A stretch of 64,000 nt of DNA from assembly GCA_038210415.1 (NCBI GenBank), contig JBBQWS010000011.1:8880-72879 (forward strand), read 5' to 3'. The notes beneath the pieces were generated by a model that had not been told where the DNA came from, did no database searches, and saw only the letters and a program-made list of their open reading frames with translations. This DNA is from JBBQWS01 sp038210415 (GTDB lineage Bacteria > Actinomycetota > Actinomycetes > Prado026). This document shows positions 33,788-40,839 of the stretch, one piece after another. The translations under genes and the position numbers were made by a program. Numbering within the stretch: the stretch's first letter is position 1; each line of letters opens with the position of its first letter.

Positions 33788-34801
33788 TCAGGCCGGGGGA
33801 GCCTTGGGCTCACCTTCGCCCATCCCCGAGGGCGGGGCGGGGTTGCTGGGACCCGGCTTCGGCTGCGGCGGGGTGCGCTTGGCCCGCGGCTGGCGTTTTG
33901 GCTGGTTACGGACCACTTTGGGCTCTTCGTCCACCGTAGTGGCGATCGCGGTCGCCGTTGTCGCCGGGCTTTCACCACGAGCCGCGGCCTTCTCGGCCTG
34001 GCGCTGGAGCAGAGCCTTCTCGGCTTCGCTGCCGGGCGTCGGGTTCCGCCGGATCACGTACAGCTGCTGCCCCATCGTCCACACGTTCGTGGTGAGCCAG
34101 TAGATGAGTACGCCGATCGGGAAGTTGATGCCGAACACGGCGAACATCCCGGGCATGACGTACAGCAGGATCTTCTGCTGCTGAGCCATCGGGTTCGCCT
34201 GACCGAGCGGCTGGTTCTTGACCATGAGCTGGCGCTGCGTGGTGAACGTCGTGGCGGTCATCAAGATGATCAGGACCGCCGCGACGATCTTGGTCGTGAC
34301 CGTGGTGGCGCTGACGAACGTGTCGGAGATCGGGGCACCGAAGAGCGTGGCCGCCTTGCCCTGCTGGACCTCCTCGAGGGTGAGGACGCCGACCGGCGTG
34401 CCCTTGGCGACCCCTTGCAGCACGTGGAAGAGGCCGAAGAAGAAGGGCGACTGCACGAGGATGGGCAGGCAGCTCGAGAGCGGGTTGGTGCCCGTCTCCT
34501 TGTAGAGCTTCATCATCTCTTCGGACTGCTTCTGCCGGTCGTTCTTGTACTTGGTCTGGATCTCCTTCATCTGCGGCTGCAGGGTCTGGAGTCCGCGGGT
34601 CGCCTTGATCTGCTTGACGAACAACGGGATCAGGGCGATCCGGATGACCACCACGAGCATGACGATCGACAGCGCCCACGCCACACCGCTGGCCGGGTCG
34701 AGGAAGGTGCTGAACAGGTTGTGGAACATCAGCAGCACCCAGGAGACCCCGTAGTAGATCGGGGCCATCACGGTGTTGAACAGGTCGGCCAAGCCGCTCA
34801 C
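33788..34801 (-). CDS. yidC: Membrane protein insertase YidC
   Basis: This Oxa1/YidC insertase (337 residues) places proteins in the cytoplasmic membrane. The Gram-positive type core has five hydrophobic segments. The conserved Arg in VIRIALIPLFVKQ sits in the hydrophilic groove, and LPILVQSPFFFGLFHVL and NFPIGVLIYWLTTNVW are typical. The C-terminus after 265 is a basic Lys/Pro-rich tail that can contact ribosomes. The GTG start overlaps the yidD stop. Confidence 0.95.
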   Translation of the reverse strand: MSGLADLFNTVMAPIYYGVSWVLLMFHNLFSTFLDPASGVAWALSIVMLVVVIRIALIPLFVKQIKATRGLQTLQPQMKEIQTKYKNDRQKQSEEMMKLYKETGTNPLSSCLPILVQSPFFFGLFHVLQGVAKGTPVGVLTLEEVQQGKAATLFGAPISDTFVSATTVTTKIVAAVLIILMTATTFTTQRQLMVKNQPLGQANPMAQQQKILLYVMPGMFAVFGINFPIGVLIYWLTTNVWTMGQQLYVIRRNPTPGSEAEKALLQRQAEKAAARGESPATTATAIATTVDEEPKVVRNQPKRQPRAKRTPPQPKPGPSNPAPPSGMGEGEPKAPPA

Positions 34802-35106
34802 GTCAGGCTCCTAGCACGGGTTTCACGAGGTACGGGGGTCTTCGCCGGCGGCACGTGGTCGACCCCACCAGCCGTCCAGGGGTGGCAGCGGCCGAGCCGC
34901 CGGACGGCCAGCCAGCCACCTCGGACCACCCCGTGGGACTGCACCGCCTCGAGGGCGTACTGCGAGCACGACGGGTAGAAGCGGCACGACGACATCGTCC
35001 ACGGCGAGATCACCAGCTGGTACGCGCGGATCGCCGCGACGAACGGGAACCGGACGACCGTGCGGGTGATGTCCCGCGCGCGGGCGCGGACGGCAGCGGT
35101 GCTCAT
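34798..35106 (-). CDS. yidD: Membrane protein insertion efficiency factor YidD
   Basis: The 102-residue YidD has its signature CRFYPSCSQYALEAV (about residues 41-55) and GGWLAVRRLGRCHPW. It assists YidC-dependent insertion at the membrane face. It overlaps rnpA upstream and yidC downstream by 4 bases each. The C-terminal PVPRETR is encoded by a degenerate parS-like sequence (34820-34833). Confidence 0.95.
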   Translation of the reverse strand: MSTAAVRARARDITRTVVRFPFVAAIRAYQLVISPWTMSSCRFYPSCSQYALEAVQSHGVVRGGWLAVRRLGRCHPWTAGGVDHVPPAKTPVPRETRARSLT

Positions 35107-35441
35107 CGCAGGACCCGGTCGAGCGCAGAGTCGACGTCGGCGCTGAGCGCGGCGCTGCTGGCTCCGGCGCTGGCCGGGAGCGCGCGTACGACCAGGAGGG
35201 ACCCGGCGGGCAGCCGGCCGAGACGCTCGCGGACGATCGGACGCAGGCGGCGGGTCACGGTGTTGCGCACGACTGCTCCTCCTACGGCCTTGCTGACGAC
35301 GAAGCCGGCGCGGGGGGCCTCGAGCGAGCCCTCCACGACGGCCAGGTGCAGGACCAGATGTGGACGCCCAGCCCTTCGGCCCCGGCGGACGGCGACCGTG
35401 AAGTCGTCGCCCCGTCGGATCCGGTTCCGGCTGGCCAGCAC
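35103..35441 (-). CDS. rnpA: Ribonuclease P protein component
   Basis: RnpA binds the RNase P RNA and helps mature tRNA 5' ends. GTG 35441 gives 112 residues starting VLASRNRIRRGDDF, the normal family start. The signature region RGRRAGRPHLVLHLAV and the RNR-type motif AVVRNTVTRRLRPIVRE are intact. It follows rpmH by 20 bases and overlaps yidD by 4. Confidence 0.95.
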   Translation of the reverse strand: MLASRNRIRRGDDFTVAVRRGRRAGRPHLVLHLAVVEGSLEAPRAGFVVSKAVGGAVVRNTVTRRLRPIVRERLGRLPAGSLLVVRALPASAGASSAALSADVDSALDRVLR

Positions 35442-35461
35442 GAGCCCGAGGCTGCTGAGAC

Positions 35462-35599
35462 CTAGGCCGAGAGCTCGGTCCGGCCCTTGCCGCGACGGTT
35501 CGACAGGATGGCGCGGCCCGCGCGGGTCCGCATCCGGAGCCGGAAACCGTGGGTCTTGGCCCGACGACGGTTGTTCGGCTGGAAGGTGCGCTTGCTCAC
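35462..35599 (-). CDS. rpmH: 50S ribosomal protein L34
   Basis: This 45-residue basic ribosomal protein begins SKRTFQPNNRRRAKTHGFR after the start residue and ends SNRRGKGRTELSA, the family pattern. GTG 35599 has GGAG upstream. It is the first gene of the leftward rpmH-rnpA-yidD-yidC-jag-rsmG-parAB series, with its promoter at 35680-35709. Confidence 0.96.
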   Translation of the reverse strand: MSKRTFQPNNRRRAKTHGFRLRMRTRAGRAILSNRRGKGRTELSA

Positions 35600-35679
35600 G
35601 GGGAAGCTCCTGGGGACAGTGGTACGCCCACGCAGCGGGGCGCGGGCACGCGACAGACAACCGAGACTTCGGCTCCTCC

Positions 35680-35709
35680 ACGGTACGGGCGGGCCTGGCG
35701 GCCGGTCAA
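35680..35709 (-). promoter_or_regulatory. Promoter of the rpmH operon
   Basis: On the minus strand TTGACC (35704-35709) and TACCGT (35680-35685) are separated by 18 bases, a close match to the housekeeping sigma consensus. It lies about 80 bases before the rpmH start, in the 341-base rpmH-dnaA gap. Confidence 0.7.
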
Positions 35710-35820
35710 ACCGGGGTCGAGCGGCTGACTGCCGTCTGTGGAAGCAGTGTGAACAGACCAGGATCCATGCGCGCGCCACGGGTGTACGGTGCGACACGCC
35801 GCCGGAACCTGGACCGCGGC

Positions 35821-35850
35821 TTGAAGCATGGGTCCTCGGCCTTGTACGGT
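35821..35850 (+). promoter_or_regulatory. Promoter of dnaA
   Basis: TTGAAG (35821-35826), 18 bases, TACGGT (35845-35850) fits a housekeeping promoter pointing to dnaA, about 90 bases before its GTG. The leader contains two DnaA-box-like sequences. GTACGGT also occurs at 35782-35788 without an obvious -35 element. Confidence 0.6.
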
Positions 35851-35874
35851 CTCCCGCCGGCGCCGTACACAGCC

Positions 35875-35895
35875 TGTGGATGACCATGTGGACGA
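35875..35895. promoter_or_regulatory. Two DnaA boxes in the dnaA leader
   Basis: TGTGGATGA (35875-35883) and TGTGGACGA (35887-35895) each match the TGTGGAYAA box with one mismatch and sit 25-45 bases downstream of the predicted -10. Binding here would let DnaA repress its own gene. Confidence 0.6.
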
Positions 35896-35940
35896 GTCAT
35901 TCCGATGACCCGCCACACGCACACCGAGGAGAACCGACCA

Positions 35941-37446
35941 GTGCCGGATCTGACCGACGACGTGGCCGCCGATGAGCTGGCTGTCGTGTGGGGTCGTACC
36001 CTGGCCGGGTTGGCCGACGGCACGCTCTCACCCCAGCACCGGGCCTTCCTGCGGCTGACCCGCCCGATGGCCCTCGTCGGTGACACGGTCCTGATCGCTG
36101 CGCCCAACGACTTCGCCCGGGACGTGATCGAGAACCGCCTGCGAACGGTCCTGACCGAGGCCTTGGCCGCAGAGCTCGGCAGTGACGTCCAGATCGCGGT
36201 GACCGTCGACCCGGGTGCCGCGGGGGAGCACAGCCCGCTGGACGAGCTGACCGACGACGTCGCCGACGGCACGTTCGCCGCCGACCTCGACGCCGCATCC
36301 GCTGCCGGGCCCGGGCCGGTCGGCGGCCGGGACCCGCGCGCGCCCGACCCGTTCGAGCCGACGCCGTACCGGCCGGGCTCCGGTCAGCCACGTGGCCGGC
36401 GCGACGCCGAGCCCAGCCGGCTGAACCCGAAGTACACCTTCGACACGTTCGTCATCGGGTCCAGCAACCGGTTCGCCCACGCCGCCGCGGTCGCAGTTGC
36501 TGAGGCACCCGCCAAGGCGTACAACCCCTTGTTCGTCTACGGGGAGTCTGGCCTCGGCAAGACCCACCTGCTGCATGCCATCGGCGACTACGCCCGGAAC
36601 CTCTACAGCGGCGCCCGGGTTCGCTACGTGAGCTCGGAGGAGTTCACGAACGAGTTCATCAACTCGATCCGCGACGACAAGGCCGCGACCTTCCAGCGCC
36701 GCTACCGCGAGGTCGACGTGCTGCTGGTCGACGACATCCAGTTCTTGCAGGGCAAGGTGCAGACGCAGGAGGAGTTCTTCCACACGTTCAACACCCTGCA
36801 CAACGCGAACAAGCAGATCGTGATCACTTCGGACAAGCCGCCGAAGCTGCTACCGGAGTTCGAGGAGCGCATGCGTTCGCGGTTCGAGTGGGGACTCATC
36901 ACCGACGTCCAGCCGCCCGACCTCGAGACCCGCATCGCCATCTTGCGCAAGAAGGCCGCGCAGGAACGACTCTCGGCGCCGCCCGAGGTCCTGGAGTACA
37001 TCGCCAGCAAGATCTCGACGAACATCCGAGAGCTCGAAGGTGCGTTGATCCGGGTCACGGCGTTCGCGAGCCTGAACCGGCAGCCGGTCGACTTCGCATT
37101 GGCCGAGGTCGTGCTCAAGGACCTGATCACGGACTCGACCGGCCCCGAGATCACCTCGGCCACGATCATGGCCCAGACCGCTGCGTACTTCGGGCTGTCG
37201 ATGGAGGACCTGTGCGGAGCCTCGCGCTCCCGGGTCCTGGTGACGGCCCGGCAGATCGCGATGTACCTGTGCCGTGAGCTGACCGACCTTTCGTTGCCGA
37301 AGATCGGTCAGCAGTTCGGCGGGCGCGACCACACGACGGTGATGCACGCGGACCGCAAGATCCGCCAGCTGATGGCCGAGCGCCGCAGCGTCTACAACCA
37401 GGTCACCGAGCTGACCAACCGGATCAAGTCGCAGACCCGTAGTTGA
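35941..37446 (+). CDS. dnaA: Chromosomal replication initiator protein DnaA
   Basis: DnaA-ATP binds oriC boxes, opens the duplex and loads helicase. GTG 35941 is preceded by GAGGAGA at 8 bases, giving 501 residues; the ATG at 35905 has no ribosome site. Domain I covers residues 1-90. A Gly/Pro/Asp-rich linker (90-160) is followed by the AAA+ domain with Walker A GESGLGKTH (201-209) and Walker B LLVDDIQFL. Domain IV ends with the DNA-binding signature GGRDHTTVMHADRKI. Confidence 0.98.
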   Translation: MPDLTDDVAADELAVVWGRTLAGLADGTLSPQHRAFLRLTRPMALVGDTVLIAAPNDFARDVIENRLRTVLTEALAAELGSDVQIAVTVDPGAAGEHSPLDELTDDVADGTFAADLDAASAAGPGPVGGRDPRAPDPFEPTPYRPGSGQPRGRRDAEPSRLNPKYTFDTFVIGSSNRFAHAAAVAVAEAPAKAYNPLFVYGESGLGKTHLLHAIGDYARNLYSGARVRYVSSEEFTNEFINSIRDDKAATFQRRYREVDVLLVDDIQFLQGKVQTQEEFFHTFNTLHNANKQIVITSDKPPKLLPEFEERMRSRFEWGLITDVQPPDLETRIAILRKKAAQERLSAPPEVLEYIASKISTNIRELEGALIRVTAFASLNRQPVDFALAEVVLKDLITDSTGPEITSATIMAQTAAYFGLSMEDLCGASRSRVLVTARQIAMYLCRELTDLSLPKIGQQFGGRDHTTVMHADRKIRQLMAERRSVYNQVTELTNRIKSQTRS

Positions 37447-37828
37447 CCGCCCGTGTGCGCCACGCCGGGCACGCATCACGCTACGTGCACACACTGTGGA
37501 CAAGCCTGTGGATCTGTGGACGATGTGGGGACTCGGTGGGGGAAAGCTGGCGCCACTGGAGGGAAGGCCCGGCACCGTCCACCGGCAATCCTCCATCGTC
37601 CACCGTCCGTCCACAGGCGCTGTGGACGGAGAGACCGCGCTGATCGGCCGAAACAGTGGTTATCCCCAGTTTCCACCATGCCTATGAAGACGATGAACAG
37701 ACCTACTAGGAGAGTGCTGAACCACCAGATCAAGTGCCCCGATCCCTGTGGACCTGGATCTGGCCTACAGTTCGCTGAGTTCATCTCGCGCTGAGCTCAA
37801 CCATGCATACCTAGATCGAGGAGGATCC
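37447..37828. other. oriC: Replication origin oriC (dnaA-dnaN intergenic region)
   Basis: This 382-base gap has no gene and is rich in DnaA boxes. A perfect TGTGGACAA is at 37495-37503. Close matches are TGTGGACGA 37515-37523, CCGTCCACA 37607-37615, TGTGGACGG 37621-37629 and TGTGGACCT 37747-37755. Weaker ones are TGTGGATCT 37507-37515, TCGTCCACC 37596-37604 and TTATCCCCA 37660-37668. 37607-37629 is an inverted pair of boxes with a 5-base spacer. The less GC-rich stretch about 37650-37715 is the likeliest unwinding site. Boxes point both ways, as in other actinobacterial origins. Confidence 0.92.
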
Positions 37829-38974
37829 GTGCGGTTCCGGGTCGAGCGTGACGTACTTGCAGAAGCCGTGGCCTGGACGGCGCGGAGCCTGCCGGCGCGT
37901 CCTCCTGTGCCGGTGCTCGCCGGACTCCTGCTCGAGGCCGGTGCCGACGGCGTCACGCTGTCCGGGTTCGACTACGAGGTCTCGGCCCGAGTGACGGCTC
38001 AGGCCGACGTCCTCGAACCCGGTCGCGCGCTCGTCAACGGTCGGCTGCTGGCTGACATCTCGCGCAGCCTGCCGGGGCGCCCGGTCGAGATCACGACCGA
38101 CGGACCCAAGGTGGTCCTGGTCTGCGGCAGCGCGCGCTTCACCCTGCTGACCCTGCCCGTCGACGAGTACCCCACGCTGCCCGAGATGCCCAACGTCACC
38201 GGCACGCTGTCGAGCAGCCTGTTCGCTGCCGCCGTCCAGCAGGTCGCGATCGCCGCCGGCCGCGACGACACGCTGCCCGTGCTCACCGGGATCCGGGTCG
38301 AGATCGACGGCGACACCGTCACCCTGGCCGCCACCGACCGCTACCGCCTGGCCGTACGTGAGTTCTCCTGGCGCCCGGAGCAGGCCGGTCTCGATGCGGT
38401 TGCGCTGGTGCCGGCTCGCACGCTCGCGGAGACCGCCAAGGCGCTTGCGTCCGCCGACTCCGTGGCGATCGCCCTGGCCAACAGCGTCAGCGGTGAAGGT
38501 CTCATGGGTTTCGAGGGCTCCGGCCGCCGCACCACGACCCGGCTGCTCGAGGGCGAGTTCCCGAAGTACCGCGCGCTGCTTCCGGCTGAGGCGCTGACCA
38601 CGGCCGACGTCGAGACGGCGGCGCTCGTCGAGGCGGTCAAGCGGGTGGCGCTGGTGGCCGAGCGCAACACCCCCGTGCGGTTGTCCTTCACGGCCGGCGA
38701 GCTCCAGCTCGACGCCGGTAGCGGCGACGAGGCGCAGGCGTCCGAGGCGCTGGCCTGTGCTCTCGACGGCGACCCGATCACGATCGCGTTCAACCCGCAG
38801 TTCCTGCTCGACGGTCTTGGGGCGGTCGACTCGTCGGTGAGCAGGTTGTCGTTCACCACGTCGACCAAGCCGGCGGTCCTCACCGGTGGTGCCGCCGAGG
38901 GCGCTGCGGCCGGTGACGGCGGGGTCGGCGGCGCCTACCGCTACCTGCTGATGCCGGTCCGCCTGTCTGGCTGA
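37829..38974 (+). CDS. dnaN: DNA polymerase III sliding clamp, beta subunit
   Basis: The clamp encircles DNA and tethers the polymerase. GTG 37829 follows GAGGAGGA and gives 381 residues in three similar domains (about 1-118, 127-245, 247-381). Recognisable pieces are PVPVLAGLLLEA, LPVLTGIRVEIDGDTV, ATDRYRLAVRE and the C-terminal YLLMPVRL of the peptide-binding pocket. A Gly/Ala-rich stretch before the last strand (GGAAEGAAAGDGGVGGAY) is a small lineage-specific insertion. recF follows after 5 bases. Confidence 0.97.
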   Translation: MRFRVERDVLAEAVAWTARSLPARPPVPVLAGLLLEAGADGVTLSGFDYEVSARVTAQADVLEPGRALVNGRLLADISRSLPGRPVEITTDGPKVVLVCGSARFTLLTLPVDEYPTLPEMPNVTGTLSSSLFAAAVQQVAIAAGRDDTLPVLTGIRVEIDGDTVTLAATDRYRLAVREFSWRPEQAGLDAVALVPARTLAETAKALASADSVAIALANSVSGEGLMGFEGSGRRTTTRLLEGEFPKYRALLPAEALTTADVETAALVEAVKRVALVAERNTPVRLSFTAGELQLDAGSGDEAQASEALACALDGDPITIAFNPQFLLDGLGAVDSSVSRLSFTTSTKPAVLTGGAAEGAAAGDGGVGGAYRYLLMPVRLSG

Positions 38975-38979
38975 TCCAG

Positions 38980-40113
38980 GTGTTCGTCGCGCACCTGTCG
39001 CTGGCTGACTTCCGGTCGTACCCGACGGTCGAGCTCCCCCTCGAGCCTGGGGTGACCTGCCTGATCGGACCCAACGGACAGGGCAAGACCAACCTGGTCG
39101 AGGCGATCGGGTACGTCGCGACGTTGGGCAGCCATCGGGTCGCGAGCGACGCCCCGCTGGTGCGGTTCGGGGCTGAGCGCGCCGTGGTCCGCGTGAGCGT
39201 GGTCCGCGACGACCGGCCGACCCTGGTCGAGCTGGAGATCACCGCGGGGCGGGCGAACCGGGCCCGGATCAACCGGTCGCCGGTGTCGCGGGCCCGCGAG
39301 GTGCTCGGCCTGCTGCGCACCGTGCTGTTCGCGCCCGAGGACCTCGCGCTGGTCAAAGGCGACCCGGCCGACCGGCGCCGGTTCCTCGACGAGCTGCTCG
39401 TCGCTCGAGCTCCGCGGCTCGCCGGTGTGCGCGCCGACTACGACCGGGTCCTGAAGCAACGCAACGCCTTGCTGAAGTCGGCTGGTGCGTCGGTGCGGGG
39501 CCGGACGGCGTCGGCCGAGCTGCCGACCCTCGACGTGTGGGACACCCACCTGGCCACGACGGGCGCCGAGCTGCTCGCTGCCCGGCTCGACCTGGTGCGG
39601 TCGCTCGAACCGCTGGTCGCCCGGTCCTACTCCGCCGTGGCGCCGGGTTCGGCGCCGGTGACGCTCGCATACGGCTCGAGCCTTGGCCCGGACGCCGACC
39701 TGACCGCCGACCGCGACCACCTGGTCGAGGCGTTGCAGGCGGCGCTGCTCGCGGCGCGGCCCAAGGAGCTCGACCGCGGCGTCTCGCTCGTCGGTCCGCA
39801 CCGCGACGAGCTCGTGCTGTCGCTGGGGCCGTTGCCGGCCAGGGGGTATGCCAGCCACGGCGAGTCGTGGTCGTTCGCGCTGGCGCTGCGGCTCGCGTCG
39901 TACGACCTGCTCACCGCGGACGGCGGGGAGCCGGTGCTGATCCTGGATGATGTGTTTGCCGAGCTCGACGTCACGCGGCGCGAGCGGTTGGCCGAGCTCG
40001 TGGCCCCCGCTGAGCAGGTCCTGGTGACCGCCGCTGTGGCGCAAGATGTGCCCAGGGCACTGTCCGGTGCCCGGGTGGACGTCACCGCCGGGGAGGTGCA
40101 CCGTGCCGGATGA
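38980..40113 (+). CDS. recF: DNA replication and repair protein RecF
   Basis: RecF is an SMC-like ATPase that loads RecA at gaps. The 377 residues carry Walker A GPNGQGKTNLVEAI (about 30-43), the signature region before Walker B, and Walker B with D-loop LILDDVFAELD. GTG 38980 lies 5 bases after dnaN, with no gnd gene in between, unlike Streptomyces. The end overlaps the next gene by 11 bases. Confidence 0.97.
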   Translation: MFVAHLSLADFRSYPTVELPLEPGVTCLIGPNGQGKTNLVEAIGYVATLGSHRVASDAPLVRFGAERAVVRVSVVRDDRPTLVELEITAGRANRARINRSPVSRAREVLGLLRTVLFAPEDLALVKGDPADRRRFLDELLVARAPRLAGVRADYDRVLKQRNALLKSAGASVRGRTASAELPTLDVWDTHLATTGAELLAARLDLVRSLEPLVARSYSAVAPGSAPVTLAYGSSLGPDADLTADRDHLVEALQAALLAARPKELDRGVSLVGPHRDELVLSLGPLPARGYASHGESWSFALALRLASYDLLTADGGEPVLILDDVFAELDVTRRERLAELVAPAEQVLVTAAVAQDVPRALSGARVDVTAGEVHRAG

Positions 40114-40657
40114 CCAGCCGCCGGATGACCAGCCGGAGCCACGGCCCGAGTCACAACCGGCGTCCGGGATCGACCTCGCCCGCGCGGCCCTGGCGGCAGC
40201 CAAGGCCGACGCCCGGGCCAAGGGCCTGCGCCGGTCGGAACGCACCGCTCTGCGGCGCGGCGACGTCGCAGGCCAGCGGCGCAGCAGTGCGCACCCGGAC
40301 GACCGCGACCCGCAGCCGCTCGCCCAGGCGGTCGACCGGTTGGTCGCCGACCGTGGCTGGCAGACGCAGGCGGCGGTCGGTGGGGTGATGGCCCGGTGGG
40401 ACTCCGTGGTGGGCGCCGACGTGGCCGCCCACTGCGCTCCCGAGAGCTACGACGAGACGGTGCTGACCGTACGGGCCGACTCGACGGCCTGGGCCACCCA
40501 GGTCCGGCTGCTTGCGGCCCAGCTCGTGCAGCGGCTGAACGACGAGTGCGGTGCCGGGTCGGTGACCCGGGTGATGGTGCTGGGCCCGGGCCGGCCGTCT
40601 TGGCGCAAGGGTCCGTTGCACGTCCGCGGCCGGGGCCCGCGTGACACCTACGGCTGA
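40103..40657 (+). CDS. DUF721 family protein (DciA-like helicase loader candidate)
   Basis: GTG 40103 has GGGAGG 6 bases upstream and gives 184 residues. The first 90 are Pro/Asp/Arg-rich and probably disordered (QPPDDQPEPRPESQP). The DUF721 domain (about 90-165; VMARWDSVVGADVAAHCAP, LTVRADSTAWATQVRLLAAQL) has the KH-like fold found in DciA, which assists DnaB loading. The gene always follows recF in actinobacteria (position of Rv0004). The helicase role is inferred from DciA. Confidence 0.9.
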   Translation: MPDDQPPDDQPEPRPESQPASGIDLARAALAAAKADARAKGLRRSERTALRRGDVAGQRRSSAHPDDRDPQPLAQAVDRLVADRGWQTQAAVGGVMARWDSVVGADVAAHCAPESYDETVLTVRADSTAWATQVRLLAAQLVQRLNDECGAGSVTRVMVLGPGRPSWRKGPLHVRGRGPRDTYG

Positions 40658-40726
40658 TGGCGTCGCGGCCTCAGAAGCCGTGATCGGACCCGGGGTACGT
40701 GGGGGGACACGCCCGGGGGGGCGTTC

Positions 40727-40789
40727 GGGCCGTCCGGGCCCTTTCCCTGCCCGTCCTGGCGGGTTTCTGGTCGCGCCGACGGGTAGCAT
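40727..40789 (+). promoter_or_regulatory. gyrB leader: weak hairpin and putative -10 box
   Basis: The 182-base gap before gyrB holds GGGCC (40727-40731) and GGCCC (40737-40741) as a small stem followed by TTT, a possible end of the DUF721 message. TAGCAT (40784-40789) is a TANNNT box about 50 bases before the gyrB GTG. No convincing -35 box was found. Confidence 0.35.
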
Positions 40790-40839
40790 GGACGAGATCT
40801 CCCGGACCCCTCCACCCCTGCCGACAGGAGCTCCACCCC

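Noticed and set aside
34820..34833. GTTTCACGAGGTAC as a third functional parS
   Set aside because: Three of fourteen core bases differ and the central CACGTG is broken; treated as a decayed or weak copy only.
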